Assembly (NCBI RefSeq): GCF_021311115.1
Contig: NZ_JAJTNP010000004.1
Coordinates: 186,001 to 250,000, forward strand
Source of the DNA: Chryseobacterium gwangjuense
Lineage (GTDB): Bacteria > Bacteroidota > Bacteroidia > Flavobacteriales > Weeksellaceae
Length of the DNA: 64,000 bases
Direction: 5' to 3'
Position numbers and translations under genes: made by a program. Each line of letters opens with the position of its first letter. Position 1 is the first letter of the stretch. Of this stretch, positions 1-8,722 are shown piece by piece. Below the pieces are notes generated by a model. That model was given only the letters and a program-made list of their open reading frames with translations, did no database searches and was not told the origin of the DNA.

Positions 1-1187
1 ATCCACACATCAAAGAAGTTTTCGTGAAAAGAACAAAATTGTTCAATGCGATGAGAACGTTCTTCAATGATGCAGGGTATTTCGAGGTTGAAACTCCAGT
101 TTTACAATCGATTCCTGGTGGAGCTGCTGCAAGACCGTTTATCACGCATCACAACGCTTTGGATATTCCATTGTATTTAAGAATTGCAAACGAATTATAT
201 CTGAAAAGATTGATCGTTGGTGGATTCGACGGTGTTTATGAGTTCTCTAAAAACTTCAGAAACGAAGGGATGGACAGAACGCACAACCCGGAATTTACAG
301 CAATGGAAATCTATGTTGCGTACAAAGATTACAACTGGATGATGGATTTCACTGAGAAATTGTTGGAATTCTGTGCAATTCAGGTGAACGGTACGACAAA
401 AGCTACTTTTGGTGAGTATGAAGTAGATTTCAAAGCGCCTTATCAAAGACTTTCAATGACAGATGCTATTTTGAAATTCACAGGTTTTGATATTACAGGT
501 AAAACTGAACAGGAATTATTCGATTTTGCAAAATCTATCGGAATCGACGTAAATGAAACGATGGGTAAAGGAAAGTTAATTGATGAGATTTTTGGTGAAA
601 AGTGTGAAGGAAACTTCATTCAGCCGACTTTCATTACCGATTATCCGATCGAAATGTCGCCTTTAACGAAAAAACACAGAAGCAAAGAAGGTCTTACAGA
701 GCGTTTCGAATTAATGGTTTGTGGAAAAGAAATTGCGAACGCCTATTCTGAGTTGAATGACCCAATCGATCAAAGAGAGCGTTTTGAAGAGCAATTAAAG
801 CTTTCTGAAAAAGGAGATGATGAAGCAGGACAATTTATTGATGAAGATTTCTTAAGAGCTTTGGAATATGGTATGCCGCCAACTTCAGGATTAGGAATCG
901 GAATGGACAGATTAATCATGTTCTTAACAAATAATGCATCAATCCAGGAAGTATTGTTCTTCCCTCAGATGAGACCTGAAAAAACAGTTCCTCAAATTGA
1001 ATTGGGAGAAGATGAAAAAGTGATTTTGGAAATTTTGAAATCCGGAGAACAAATTGCTTTAGCTGAAGTAAAAGAACAATCTAAACTTTCAGGTAAAAAG
1101 TGGGATAAAGCTTCCAAAACTTTAACGAAAGCTAATTTGGTGAAAGTAGAAAAAATTGAGGAGAGCCTTTTGATGAAATTGGTTTAA
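1..1187 (+). CDS. lysS: Lysyl-tRNA synthetase, class II (5' end outside window)
   Basis: Charges tRNA-Lys with lysine in the cytoplasm. The reading frame is open from base 3 with no start codon, so the anticodon-binding N-terminal domain lies outside the window; the GTG at base 24 is an internal codon. The class II core is complete: motif 2 region ([15 protein letters not shown]), the [14 protein letters not shown] block and motif 3 (GLGIGMDRL). After the usual end of the family (FFPQMRPE) there is an extra tail of about 65 residues, rich in Lys and Glu and resembling a small helix-turn-helix domain; I believe such tails occur in flavobacterial LysS (recollection, not checked). A strong hairpin plus T-run follows the stop. 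Identity is certain. Confidence 0.96.
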   Translation, partial: PHIKEVFVKRTKLFNAMRTFFNDAGYFEVETPVLQSIPGGAAARPFITHHNALDIPLYLRIANELYLKRLIVGGFDGVYEFSKNFRNEGMDRTHNPEFTAMEIYVAYKDYNWMMDFTEKLLEFCAIQVNGTTKATFGEYEVDFKAPYQRLSMTDAILKFTGFDITGKTEQELFDFAKSIGIDVNETMGKGKLIDEIFGEKCEGNFIQPTFITDYPIEMSPLTKKHRSKEGLTERFELMVCGKEIANAYSELNDPIDQRERFEEQLKLSEKGDDEAGQFIDEDFLRALEYGMPPTSGLGIGMDRLIMFLTNNASIQEVLFFPQMRPEKTVPQIELGEDEKVILEILKSGEQIALAEVKEQSKLSGKKWDKASKTLTKANLVKVEKIEESLLMKLV

Positions 1188-1208
1188 ATTAATTTGAAAT
1201 AAATTTTT

Positions 1209-1246
1209 AGTTCCGGCGGAAGCGAAGCTTCCGCCGGAACTTTTTT
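1209..1246 (+). terminator. Rho-independent terminator of lysS, 15-bp perfect GC-rich hairpin
   Basis: Arms of 15 bp (1209-1223 and 1227-1241) close over a GAA loop and run into six T. The arm reads AGTTCCGGCGGAAGC. It is unusually long and GC-rich for this genome and resembles the hairpins at 2136-2168 and 15546-15574. Confidence 0.85.
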
Positions 1247-1307
1247 ATAAAATACCCAAAACTCAAACTATTTTCAGTTACTTTGCGTTTGTAAGAAAAC
1301 AATACTG

Positions 1308-2126
1308 ATGAAAGCCTTTCTGTTTATATTCTTCTTTTCTACAGGTTTCTATTCACAGACACTTACTTCTATCTATTTTAAAAATAAAAGTTATGAACTC
1401 AGCAATGAATCGAAACGGAAACTAGATAGCTTGGCAAAGCTTGAAGCAAAGCTTACTTTTAGAATTTTTGGGAATGCCAATCCTTTGGGAAATGAAGAAC
1501 TAAACAAAGCATTATCCGAAAACCGGGCGAGAACAGTAAATAATTATTTAAAAGCTAAAATTGGAAAGAACATTCATCTGGCAAGTTCTGTAGGACTGGG
1601 AATTTCTAAGCAAATCAATGATAATAGTTCAGAAAATTTACAGGCAAAAAACCGCCGTGTAGATATTTTTATTGAAAGATTTTTTGAGAAAGGAGAAAAG
1701 GTTTCAAGAAAAACGTATCCGAGCTTTTTTGATATGAAGATTGCTTCAATGAAGGTAAAAGATACTTTTTCTTTACCTGATGTCAATTTTATTGGAAATC
1801 GTCATGTTTGGCTTCCACAAGGGCAAAAACCACTTGCTCAACTTTACAAAATATTAATAGAAAATCCCACGCTGGAAGTAGAATTGCAAGGACATATTTG
1901 TTGTGATTATGATAATTTTGACGGTGAAGATATCGATTTGAAAACTTTTAATCTTTCCTGGACGAGAGCTAATGCAATTAAAGAGTTTTTAGAAAATCAG
2001 GGAATAAGTTCTGCGCGAATAAAAGTAAAGGGTCTTGGTCATCTTAATCCGTTGATTTATCCTGAAGTTACGGAAGCTGACCGTGTGAAAAACAGGAGAG
2101 TTGAGCTGGTTTTGATTAAAAAATAA
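1308..2126 (+). CDS. Secreted protein with two OmpA-type peptidoglycan-binding domains
   Basis: 272 residues with a signal peptide (about 1-17, ending YSQ). Two OmpA C-terminal-like domains stand in tandem: about residues 20-125, ending in NRRVDI, and about 155-272, ending in NRRVELV. Each contains the R-A...NRR pattern expected of the peptidoglycan-binding fold. There is no beta-barrel and no lipobox, so it would be a periplasmic or loosely envelope-attached peptidoglycan binder (inference). It stands alone between lysS and the convergent cydB. The role is unknown; domain calls are fairly secure. Confidence 0.75.
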   Translation: MKAFLFIFFFSTGFYSQTLTSIYFKNKSYELSNESKRKLDSLAKLEAKLTFRIFGNANPLGNEELNKALSENRARTVNNYLKAKIGKNIHLASSVGLGISKQINDNSSENLQAKNRRVDIFIERFFEKGEKVSRKTYPSFFDMKIASMKVKDTFSLPDVNFIGNRHVWLPQGQKPLAQLYKILIENPTLEVELQGHICCDYDNFDGEDIDLKTFNLSWTRANAIKEFLENQGISSARIKVKGLGHLNPLIYPEVTEADRVKNRRVELVLIKK

Positions 2127-2135
2127 ATGGTAAGA

Positions 2136-2168
2136 GTTTCGGGGGTCAGCAAAGCTGACCCCCGAAAC
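2136..2168. repeat. 15-bp perfect hairpin between convergent genes
   Basis: Arms GTTTCGGGGGTCAGC (2136-2150) and its exact complement (2154-2168) around an AAA loop. It lies between the stop of the OmpA-like gene and the stop of cydB and could end both transcripts, but neither side has a proper T-run. Same architecture as the hairpins at 1209 and 15546. Confidence 0.7.
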
Positions 2169-2182
2169 TTATTGTAAAATAC

Positions 2183-3187
2183 TTATTTCCTCTGCTTACT
2201 AAACGAAGCCATCAAATAAAACAGAAACGGAAGAATAAATAATGAACCCAATATCAGCGCCCAACCTAAAGCGGAAATCGTTTTCGGAGCTGCCACGTGT
2301 TCCAATAAAGACAGATGTTGTCCGTTTCCAAAAAGAATAATATTCGGATTATGTTGATAAGTTGCCGCCACCAAAATCATAATCACCTGAAATCCAGCCA
2401 AAGCTCTTACAGGAAGCAATTTCTGACGATTCATTGCTCTTAAAATTAAAAATAGACAAATGGTGGCAAAAAACGTTGCCATAATTCCCAAAGGTTTTGA
2501 GAAAACCCACATCAGTAAAGGGATATCCGAAAGATAAGCCGTAATGAAAACCAAAAGTCCTGTGATGACTACAAAGATCATGGTCTGTTTGGATTTTTTA
2601 ATCATTAAACCTAATTCCAGACGGTCGGTTGTTTCTCTTAAAGCAAATACAGAAGCCAGGTAAGCACAGATGGAAATTGTAAATAACCCTACTGCAACGC
2701 CAAACCAGTTGAGCCAGCTGAAAATATATAAATTTAAAAAACCGGTTGCATCCGGATTAATAGAATGTGAAACCGTAGCAGCTGCTATTAATCCTAAGAA
2801 AAAAGGAGTCAATAAACTTGAAAAATAAAAAATCTGTGTATAAATATTTTGCCAATCATCTTTCACGGCGTCATAATGCCTGAAAGTGAAAGCGGTACCT
2901 CTCGCAATAATCCCGACAAGCATTAAAACCAAAGGAATGTGAAGATAGGTAGAGAGGGTAGTGTAGATTTCAGGGAAACCAACGAATAGAATTACAATCG
3001 CAATAATTAACCACATATGATTGGCTTCCCAAACCGGTGCAATAGATTCATACATGATTTCTTTTGTTTTATCACGCGCTCTTTTTTTTGTGAAAAGTTC
3101 TACGATTCCGGCTCCGAAATCTGCTCCTCCCAAAATCACATAAAGGCAAATCGACAACCAAAGAAAACCTATAACTACGTAAATCAT
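2183..3187 (-). CDS. cydB: Cytochrome bd ubiquinol/menaquinol oxidase subunit II
   Basis: Subunit II of the high-affinity terminal oxidase in the inner membrane. 334 residues with about eight or nine hydrophobic helices; the N-terminal YVVIGFLWLSICLYVILGG and GADFGAG signature is typical of CydB. Its ATG overlaps the cydA TGA by four bases (ATGA), so the two are translationally coupled. No small CydX-like ORF is seen after it. Identity is clear. Confidence 0.95.
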   Translation of the reverse strand: MIYVVIGFLWLSICLYVILGGADFGAGIVELFTKKRARDKTKEIMYESIAPVWEANHMWLIIAIVILFVGFPEIYTTLSTYLHIPLVLMLVGIIARGTAFTFRHYDAVKDDWQNIYTQIFYFSSLLTPFFLGLIAAATVSHSINPDATGFLNLYIFSWLNWFGVAVGLFTISICAYLASVFALRETTDRLELGLMIKKSKQTMIFVVITGLLVFITAYLSDIPLLMWVFSKPLGIMATFFATICLFLILRAMNRQKLLPVRALAGFQVIMILVAATYQHNPNIILFGNGQHLSLLEHVAAPKTISALGWALILGSLFILPFLFYLMASFSKQRK

Positions 3188-4527
3188 GACTTTGGGTTTT
3201 TAAGGTTAAACTGAGCATCTGTAGGATCATATAATCTTGGAACCATCTGTATTTGTCGTTTCAAAAGAAACACAATAATTAATGATAGGGAAACGAAGAT
3301 TGCTGTAAAAAAGTAGAACGAATACTGAATTCCCGGCATTGGAGTTACTGCATCTGCAGTTCTCATAATTCCGTAAATGATCCACGGTTGTCTTCCGACT
3401 TCAGTAACTGTCCAGCCTGCTTCCAAAGCAATATATCCAAAAGGGGTAGCGATTAAAAATGTTTTTAGCAGCCAGTTTTTAGTTAACCATTCTTTTTTGA
3501 AAAATACGGCGTATAAATAAACGATTCCAATACTGATCATCACGACTCCAAAGAAAATCATAATCTGAAAAGCGTAATGTACAACTGCAATCGGTGGCCA
3601 TTCGTCTTTTGGAAAATCTTTCAATCCTTTTACTTCAGCATTAAAATCATTAGCCACTAAAAAGCTCAATACTTTTGGAATTTTTACTGCATATTTTATT
3701 TCCTCTTTTTTCTCATCAGGAATTCCGCCAATAACGAAAGATGCTCCTTTTTCAGTTTCAAAATGAGCTTCCATGGCGGCTAATTTTATCGGTTGTCTTT
3801 TTGCAACAGATTTTGCGGCAACATCTCCGCTCAAAGGTGCTCCGAATGCTCCAATCAATGCAAATCCGGCTGCAATTCTGAATGCTTTAGTATGAAATTC
3901 AACATTCTTTTTTCTCATGATTAAATAGGCATGAACTCCTGCAACTGCAAATCCTGTTGCACAAAATGCTGCAACTGTCATATGTAAAGCCTGAGGAAAC
4001 CAAGCTTCGTTGAACATGGCTTTAATAGGGTCTATATTTAAATATTGTCCGTTCGCATAATCAAATCCGGTTGGGGAATTCATCCATGCATTAGCGGCGA
4101 CAACTAAAATTCCTGAAGCTAAACCACTTAAACCGACTAAAAATCCGCAGAACCAGTGAAACCATTTATTAAATCTGTCCCATCCATAAAGGAAAAAACC
4201 AATGGCGATAGCTTCAATAAAGAATGCGGTTCCTTCCAAAGAAAAGGGCATCCCAAAAATAGGACCGGCATGTTTCATAAAATTTGGCCATAAAAGTCCG
4301 AGTTCGAAAGAAAGCATTGTTCCGGAAACAGCTCCTACAGCAAATAGAATAGCAACTCCTTTGCTCCATGCTTTGGTGAGGCCTTTATAGACTTCGTTTT
4401 TTGTTTTTAAATATTTCCAGTGAGCGAAAGCCATCAGAAAAGGCATTACCATACCAACACAAGAGAAAATGATGTGAAAACCGAGTGACATCGCCATTTG
4501 TGCACGAGCTGCAAGAAAGTCGTCCAT
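3184..4527 (-). CDS. cydA: Cytochrome bd oxidase subunit I
   Basis: Quinol-oxidising, haem-bearing subunit of cytochrome bd, which reduces O2 to water under low oxygen. I place the start at 4527 (MDDFLAARAQMAMSLGFHII); an upstream in-frame ATG at 4560 would add 11 residues not expected in the family. Visible signatures: the early His (about residue 18) for haem b595, a second His in HMTVAAFCATGF, and the GRQPW motif. The periplasmic Q-loop between the KAM and FKDFP regions is of the short type. First gene of a cydAB operon that diverges from gyrB. Quinone partner here would be menaquinone, since ubiE/menG-type genes are present (inference). Confidence 0.95.
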   Translation of the reverse strand: MDDFLAARAQMAMSLGFHIIFSCVGMVMPFLMAFAHWKYLKTKNEVYKGLTKAWSKGVAILFAVGAVSGTMLSFELGLLWPNFMKHAGPIFGMPFSLEGTAFFIEAIAIGFFLYGWDRFNKWFHWFCGFLVGLSGLASGILVVAANAWMNSPTGFDYANGQYLNIDPIKAMFNEAWFPQALHMTVAAFCATGFAVAGVHAYLIMRKKNVEFHTKAFRIAAGFALIGAFGAPLSGDVAAKSVAKRQPIKLAAMEAHFETEKGASFVIGGIPDEKKEEIKYAVKIPKVLSFLVANDFNAEVKGLKDFPKDEWPPIAVVHYAFQIMIFFGVVMISIGIVYLYAVFFKKEWLTKNWLLKTFLIATPFGYIALEAGWTVTEVGRQPWIIYGIMRTADAVTPMPGIQYSFYFFTAIFVSLSLIIVFLLKRQIQMVPRLYDPTDAQFNLKNPKS

Positions 4528-4757
4528 AAATATCAATTTTGAGTAAATAAATGTAAGCATAAATTAGAGATGTTCAGTATGATTTACAACAGTATGGGTT
4601 TAAATAATAGGTTTTAACTTTGATATTTTTTGAAATAAAATGTCTATTCTTTTTGTGGAAAAATCCTCTTTTTTTTGACATATTTTAACTTTCGTACCTC
4701 GAAAAAAATCACGATATTTGTAAGTCTTTGCATTTGGCAAAGTTTTTAAAATTTGAT

Positions 4758-6692
4758 ATGAGTCAGAAACAATATACAGCTAGTAGTATTCAGGCATTGG
4801 AAGGAATGGAGCACGTACGTATGCGTCCTTCGATGTACATTGGTGATGTGGGAGTAAGAGGTCTCCATCATTTGGTTTATGAAGTAGTAGATAACTCTAT
4901 TGACGAAGCGTTGGCAGGATACTGTGATACGATCTTCGTTGCTATTAAAGAAGGAAACGGAATCGAGGTTAGTGATAACGGTAGAGGTATTCCTGTTGAC
5001 TTCCACGAAAAAGAACAAAAATCTGCTCTTGAGGTTGTAATGACAAAAATCGGAGCGGGAGGTAAGTTTGATAAAGATTCTTATAAGGTTTCTGGTGGTC
5101 TTCATGGAGTTGGGGTATCGTGTGTAAATGCACTTTCTAACGAAATGATCACTACAGTTTACAGAGATGGAAATGTTTATCAACAGATATATTCTAAAGG
5201 AAAAGCACAAACTGGAGTTGAAGAAATAGGGCATAGCGAAAAAAGAGGAACAAAACAGTTCTTCCAGCCGGATGATACTATTTTTTCAGAATTAGTGTAT
5301 AATTATGATACATTAGCAAGCCGTTTAAGAGAACTTTCTTACCTTAATAAAGGGATTACCATTACGCTTACTGACGAAAGAGAAACATTGGAAGATGGAA
5401 CTTTCAAAACAGAAGTTTTCCATTCTGAAGGAGGGTTAAAAGAGTTCGTTGCCTACATCGATGGAAACCGTGAATCGATCATGGAACATGTAATTTTCAT
5501 GGAAGGTGAAAGAGACGATATTCCGGTTGAGGTAGCGATGCGTTATAATACTTCATTCAACGAAAATCTTCACTCTTACGTTAATAATATCAATACTCAC
5601 GAAGGAGGTACTCACTTAGCAGGATTTAGACGTGCTTTGACGAGAACTTTGAAGAAATATGCTGATGAATTAGGACTTCCGGCAAAGGAAAAGGTTGAAA
5701 TTACAGGAGATGACTTCCGTGAAGGTCTTACGGCGGTAGTTTCTGTAAAAGTAATGGAACCTCAGTTTGAAGGACAGACCAAAACTAAATTAGGGAATTC
5801 TGAAGTTTCTGGTGCTGTTGATAAAATCGTAGGGGAAATGTTAACGAATTTCTTGGAAGAAAACCCTAACGAAGCGAAAATTATTGTACAGAAAGTTGTT
5901 TTGGCTGCAAAAGCAAGACAGGCTGCAAAAAAAGCTCGTGAAATGGTTCAGAGAAAATCTCCAATGGGAGGTTCTGGACTTCCAGGTAAGTTGTCTGACT
6001 GTTCATCTAAAAACCCAGAAGAATCAGAAATCTTTTTAGTAGAGGGAGATTCAGCAGGTGGAACGGCAAAACAAGGTCGTGACAGATTTTTTCAGGCAAT
6101 TCTTCCATTAAGAGGTAAAATTTTGAACGTTGAGAAATCAATGCTTCATAAGGTTTATGATAACGAAGAGATCAAGAATATTTATACAGCCTTAGGAGTT
6201 TCAGTAGGAACAGAAGAAGATAGCAAGGCGTTGAATATGACGAAATTAAGATATCACAAGGTTGTTATTATGACCGATGCTGATATTGATGGTTCTCACA
6301 TTTCTACATTGATTCTTACTTTCTTCTTTAGATATATGAAAGAATTGATTGAGAACGGATATATTTATATTGCTCAACCGCCTTTATATTTATTGAAAAA
6401 AGGAAACAAAAAACAGTACGCTTACAACGAAAAAGAGCGTGAGGAATTTACTTTAGAAATGTCTCCGGATGGGAAAGGTGTTGAGGTTCAACGTTACAAA
6501 GGTCTTGGAGAGATGAATCCTGAGCAGCTTTGGGAAACAACTCTTAATCCTGAACACAGAATCTTGAAACAAGTAACTATTGATAATGCTGTTGAAGCAG
6601 ACAGTGTGTTCTCTATGTTAATGGGGGATGAGGTTCCGCCAAGAAGAGAGTTTATTGAAAAGAATGCGAAATATGCTAAAATTGATGCATAA
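4758..6692 (+). CDS. gyrB: DNA gyrase subunit B
   Basis: ATPase subunit of gyrase, which introduces negative supercoils. 644 residues from the ATG at 4758 (MSQKQYTASSIQALEGMEHV); an upstream ATG at 4728 would add 10 residues and is unlikely. GHKL ATPase motifs are present (EVVDNSIDEA, SDNGRGIPVD, GGLHGVG), followed by the transducer domain, the Toprim motif (EGDSAGG, and DADIDG), and the C-terminal QRYKGLGEMNPEQLWETT block. The length is that of non-proteobacterial GyrB without the long insert. gyrB stands alone, about 43 kb from dnaA on the same strand. Confidence 0.97.
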   Translation: MSQKQYTASSIQALEGMEHVRMRPSMYIGDVGVRGLHHLVYEVVDNSIDEALAGYCDTIFVAIKEGNGIEVSDNGRGIPVDFHEKEQKSALEVVMTKIGAGGKFDKDSYKVSGGLHGVGVSCVNALSNEMITTVYRDGNVYQQIYSKGKAQTGVEEIGHSEKRGTKQFFQPDDTIFSELVYNYDTLASRLRELSYLNKGITITLTDERETLEDGTFKTEVFHSEGGLKEFVAYIDGNRESIMEHVIFMEGERDDIPVEVAMRYNTSFNENLHSYVNNINTHEGGTHLAGFRRALTRTLKKYADELGLPAKEKVEITGDDFREGLTAVVSVKVMEPQFEGQTKTKLGNSEVSGAVDKIVGEMLTNFLEENPNEAKIIVQKVVLAAKARQAAKKAREMVQRKSPMGGSGLPGKLSDCSSKNPEESEIFLVEGDSAGGTAKQGRDRFFQAILPLRGKILNVEKSMLHKVYDNEEIKNIYTALGVSVGTEEDSKALNMTKLRYHKVVIMTDADIDGSHISTLILTFFFRYMKELIENGYIYIAQPPLYLLKKGNKKQYAYNEKEREEFTLEMSPDGKGVEVQRYKGLGEMNPEQLWETTLNPEHRILKQVTIDNAVEADSVFSMLMGDEVPPRREFIEKNAKYAKIDA

Positions 6693-6717
6693 TTAAGATT
6701 CGTAACAGATAAAATTT

Positions 6718-6746
6718 AAAGACTTCAGAAATGAAGTCTTTTTTTG
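6718..6746 (+). terminator. Rho-independent terminator of gyrB
   Basis: Hairpin AAGACTTC / GAAGTCTT (6719-6726 with 6733-6740) followed by a run of T to about 6745, right after the gyrB stop. Confidence 0.85.
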
Positions 6747-6791
6747 TTGTATATATTATTGATTTAATTTTAACATAATTTAAGAATTTAT

Positions 6792-6799
6792 TATTTTTG
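6792..6799 (+). promoter_or_regulatory. Bacteroidota -7 promoter element for the DUF3857 pair
   Basis: TATTTTTG matches the Bacteroidota -7 consensus TAnnTTTG and lies 17 bases before the ATG at 6817. I could not place a convincing -33 TTTG at the right spacing. Confidence 0.5.
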
Positions 6800-6816
6800 T
6801 GCGATTTTAAATAACA

Positions 6817-8712
6817 ATGATGAAACTAATTTATTTGGGAGTATTTTCTATGGCCTCCTTTTACTATGGACAGAATTACACTATTTCTTCCATTCCTGAA
6901 AACCTTAAAAAGAACGCAAGTGTTATTATTCGAAAAGACAATACAGCAGTTGAAATTAATAAGATAGACGATATTGTATATAAAAAAGCATCTGTAGTTA
7001 CAATCCTTAATAAAGATGGTATTCCTTATTCTTTACCAAGAATTTCTTATGAAAAAGGGGATAACATTTCTAATGTAAAAGTAATTGTTTATGATGAAAA
7101 AGGAAATAAGATAAAAAGCTATTCTAAAAGTGATTTCACTGATATCGCAGCAAATCCGCAAGGAACTTTTTATTCGGACAGTAGAATGTTGATTCTTCCA
7201 TTTGCTTCTTCAAGTTTTCCTTATACGGTAGAATTTAGCTATGAATTAAACGATGAAAATACTGTTTTTATTCCTGATTTTATCCCATTTTATGAATATA
7301 ATGTTGCTATAGAAGAAAGTAATTATAGTATTACAAATAAATCTGGTATTAATCTTCGTTCAAAGATATATGAATCACCATTTAATTATACTTCAGTTGA
7401 TATAAAATCAGATGGAGAAAATAAAACGTATTCCTATAAAAATGTACCTGCTATAGATAATGGACAATTGGTTCCAAGCCCACAAAAAGTTCTTCCAAAG
7501 GTAAGTTTTTCATTGGATAAATTTAATCTTGAAGGTAAACAGGGAAGTATTGCTTCATGGAAAGAGTTTGGAATGTGGTATTATCAAAACCTACTGACTC
7601 CCGTTTCTGTTTCTACACCACAAATTAAGGCTGAAGTGGCGTCTCTAAATCTGACTGGAACGACGGAAGAAAAGGTGAAAAAAATCTATCAATACATGCA
7701 GAATAAAACAAGATATATTTTTGTAGCACTTGGTATTGGAGGTTGGCAGCCGATGCTTCCAGATGAGGTTCAGAAAAAAGGATATGGTGATTGTAAAGGG
7801 CTTACAAACTACATGAAAACGCTTTTAGATGAAGCTGGGATTAAGTCATACTATTCTATTATTAATTCCAATCCTTCTCCAATTAGTTTTGATAAAGACT
7901 TTCCTAAGATGGCTGGAAATCATGTTATTTTAACAGTTCCTACAGATAAAGGAAATATTTGGCTAGAAAATACCTCACAGCAAATGGCTTTTAATCATCT
8001 AAGCTATAGTACAACAGATAGAAATGTCCTTACGGTAAAACCAGATGGTATTGATATTATGCAGACTCCTAGTTCTTCGGCAGAAGAGAATAAAGAAAAA
8101 CAGAAACTGTATCTTCAGTTGAACACTGATAAATCAATTACTGGAAAGGGAAAATTTTCTTATAAAGGAGCTCAATATGATTTTAATTTGATGTACTTGT
8201 TATTACCCGAAAAAGATAAAACAGAGGTAATGAAAAAAGCATATTCTACACTGGATTTTGAAAATGTTGAAATGAAAGATTTTAATAATGATAAAAATTT
8301 AGCTGTCATTAATTTTGATTTGGATTTTAAAGCATTAAATTATTTAAAACCAGTAGGTAGTAGTTATATTTTTAGAGCTGTTCCAATTTATAAAGAAAGT
8401 GCTTATCATGAGGATTCTGCCAGGGAATTACCTTTTGAGAGTAGATTTTCTTATCAAGATGAATCTGAAATTATTTATGAATTACCAGAAAGTTACTTTA
8501 TAGAAGAATTGCCTCAAAATGGAAATGTTTCTTCTGAATTTGGAACATACAAAGTTTCTTTTGAAAAGCAAGATAATAAGTTGATCGTAAAACGTCAGAT
8601 AGAAATCAATAAAGGAATTTACCCAAAAGAAAAATACAATGATTATATCAGTTTTAGGAAAAAAATTCTGAATTCAGATAATTCTAAAATTTTGATGTCT
8701 AAAAAACCATAA
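6817..8712 (+). CDS. Secreted DUF3857 / transglutaminase-like protein, catalytic residues intact
   Basis: 631 residues with a signal peptide ending about residue 18 (FYYG-Q). An N-terminal DUF3857 beta-domain (about 55-230) is followed by a transglutaminase-like domain. Its catalytic Cys is in the motif GYGDCKGLTN (Cys about 326), the His in GNHVIL, and an acidic partner in the WLENTS region. A C-terminal DUF3858-like beta-domain follows. Such proteins are common in Bacteroidota, are exported, and have no firmly known substrate. Followed after 10 bases by a paralogue, so the two form an operon. The start could be the second Met at 6820. Confidence 0.82.
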   Translation: MMKLIYLGVFSMASFYYGQNYTISSIPENLKKNASVIIRKDNTAVEINKIDDIVYKKASVVTILNKDGIPYSLPRISYEKGDNISNVKVIVYDEKGNKIKSYSKSDFTDIAANPQGTFYSDSRMLILPFASSSFPYTVEFSYELNDENTVFIPDFIPFYEYNVAIEESNYSITNKSGINLRSKIYESPFNYTSVDIKSDGENKTYSYKNVPAIDNGQLVPSPQKVLPKVSFSLDKFNLEGKQGSIASWKEFGMWYYQNLLTPVSVSTPQIKAEVASLNLTGTTEEKVKKIYQYMQNKTRYIFVALGIGGWQPMLPDEVQKKGYGDCKGLTNYMKTLLDEAGIKSYYSIINSNPSPISFDKDFPKMAGNHVILTVPTDKGNIWLENTSQQMAFNHLSYSTTDRNVLTVKPDGIDIMQTPSSSAEENKEKQKLYLQLNTDKSITGKGKFSYKGAQYDFNLMYLLLPEKDKTEVMKKAYSTLDFENVEMKDFNNDKNLAVINFDLDFKALNYLKPVGSSYIFRAVPIYKESAYHEDSARELPFESRFSYQDESEIIYELPESYFIEELPQNGNVSSEFGTYKVSFEKQDNKLIVKRQIEINKGIYPKEKYNDYISFRKKILNSDNSKILMSKKP

Positions 8713-8722
8713 AAACATAATA

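Noticed and set aside
24..26. GTG as the start of lysS
   Set aside because: The frame is open upstream and the codons before it encode lysyl-tRNA synthetase sequence; the gene is simply cut by the window edge.
195..446. Minus-strand frame inside lysS, and similar antisense frames throughout
   Set aside because: They are shadows of conserved genes in the opposite frame.
4654..4662. DnaA box-like TGTGGAAAA upstream of gyrB as a possible origin
   Set aside because: Single sites like it (also at 13866 and 28504) occur scattered; no cluster and no AT-rich unwinding array were seen. No origin is claimed, also not beside dnaA.
4528..4757. Known riboswitch or FNR site between cydA and gyrB
   Set aside because: I looked for an FNR-like TTGAT-N4-ATCAA and found only half matches; nothing better than chance.
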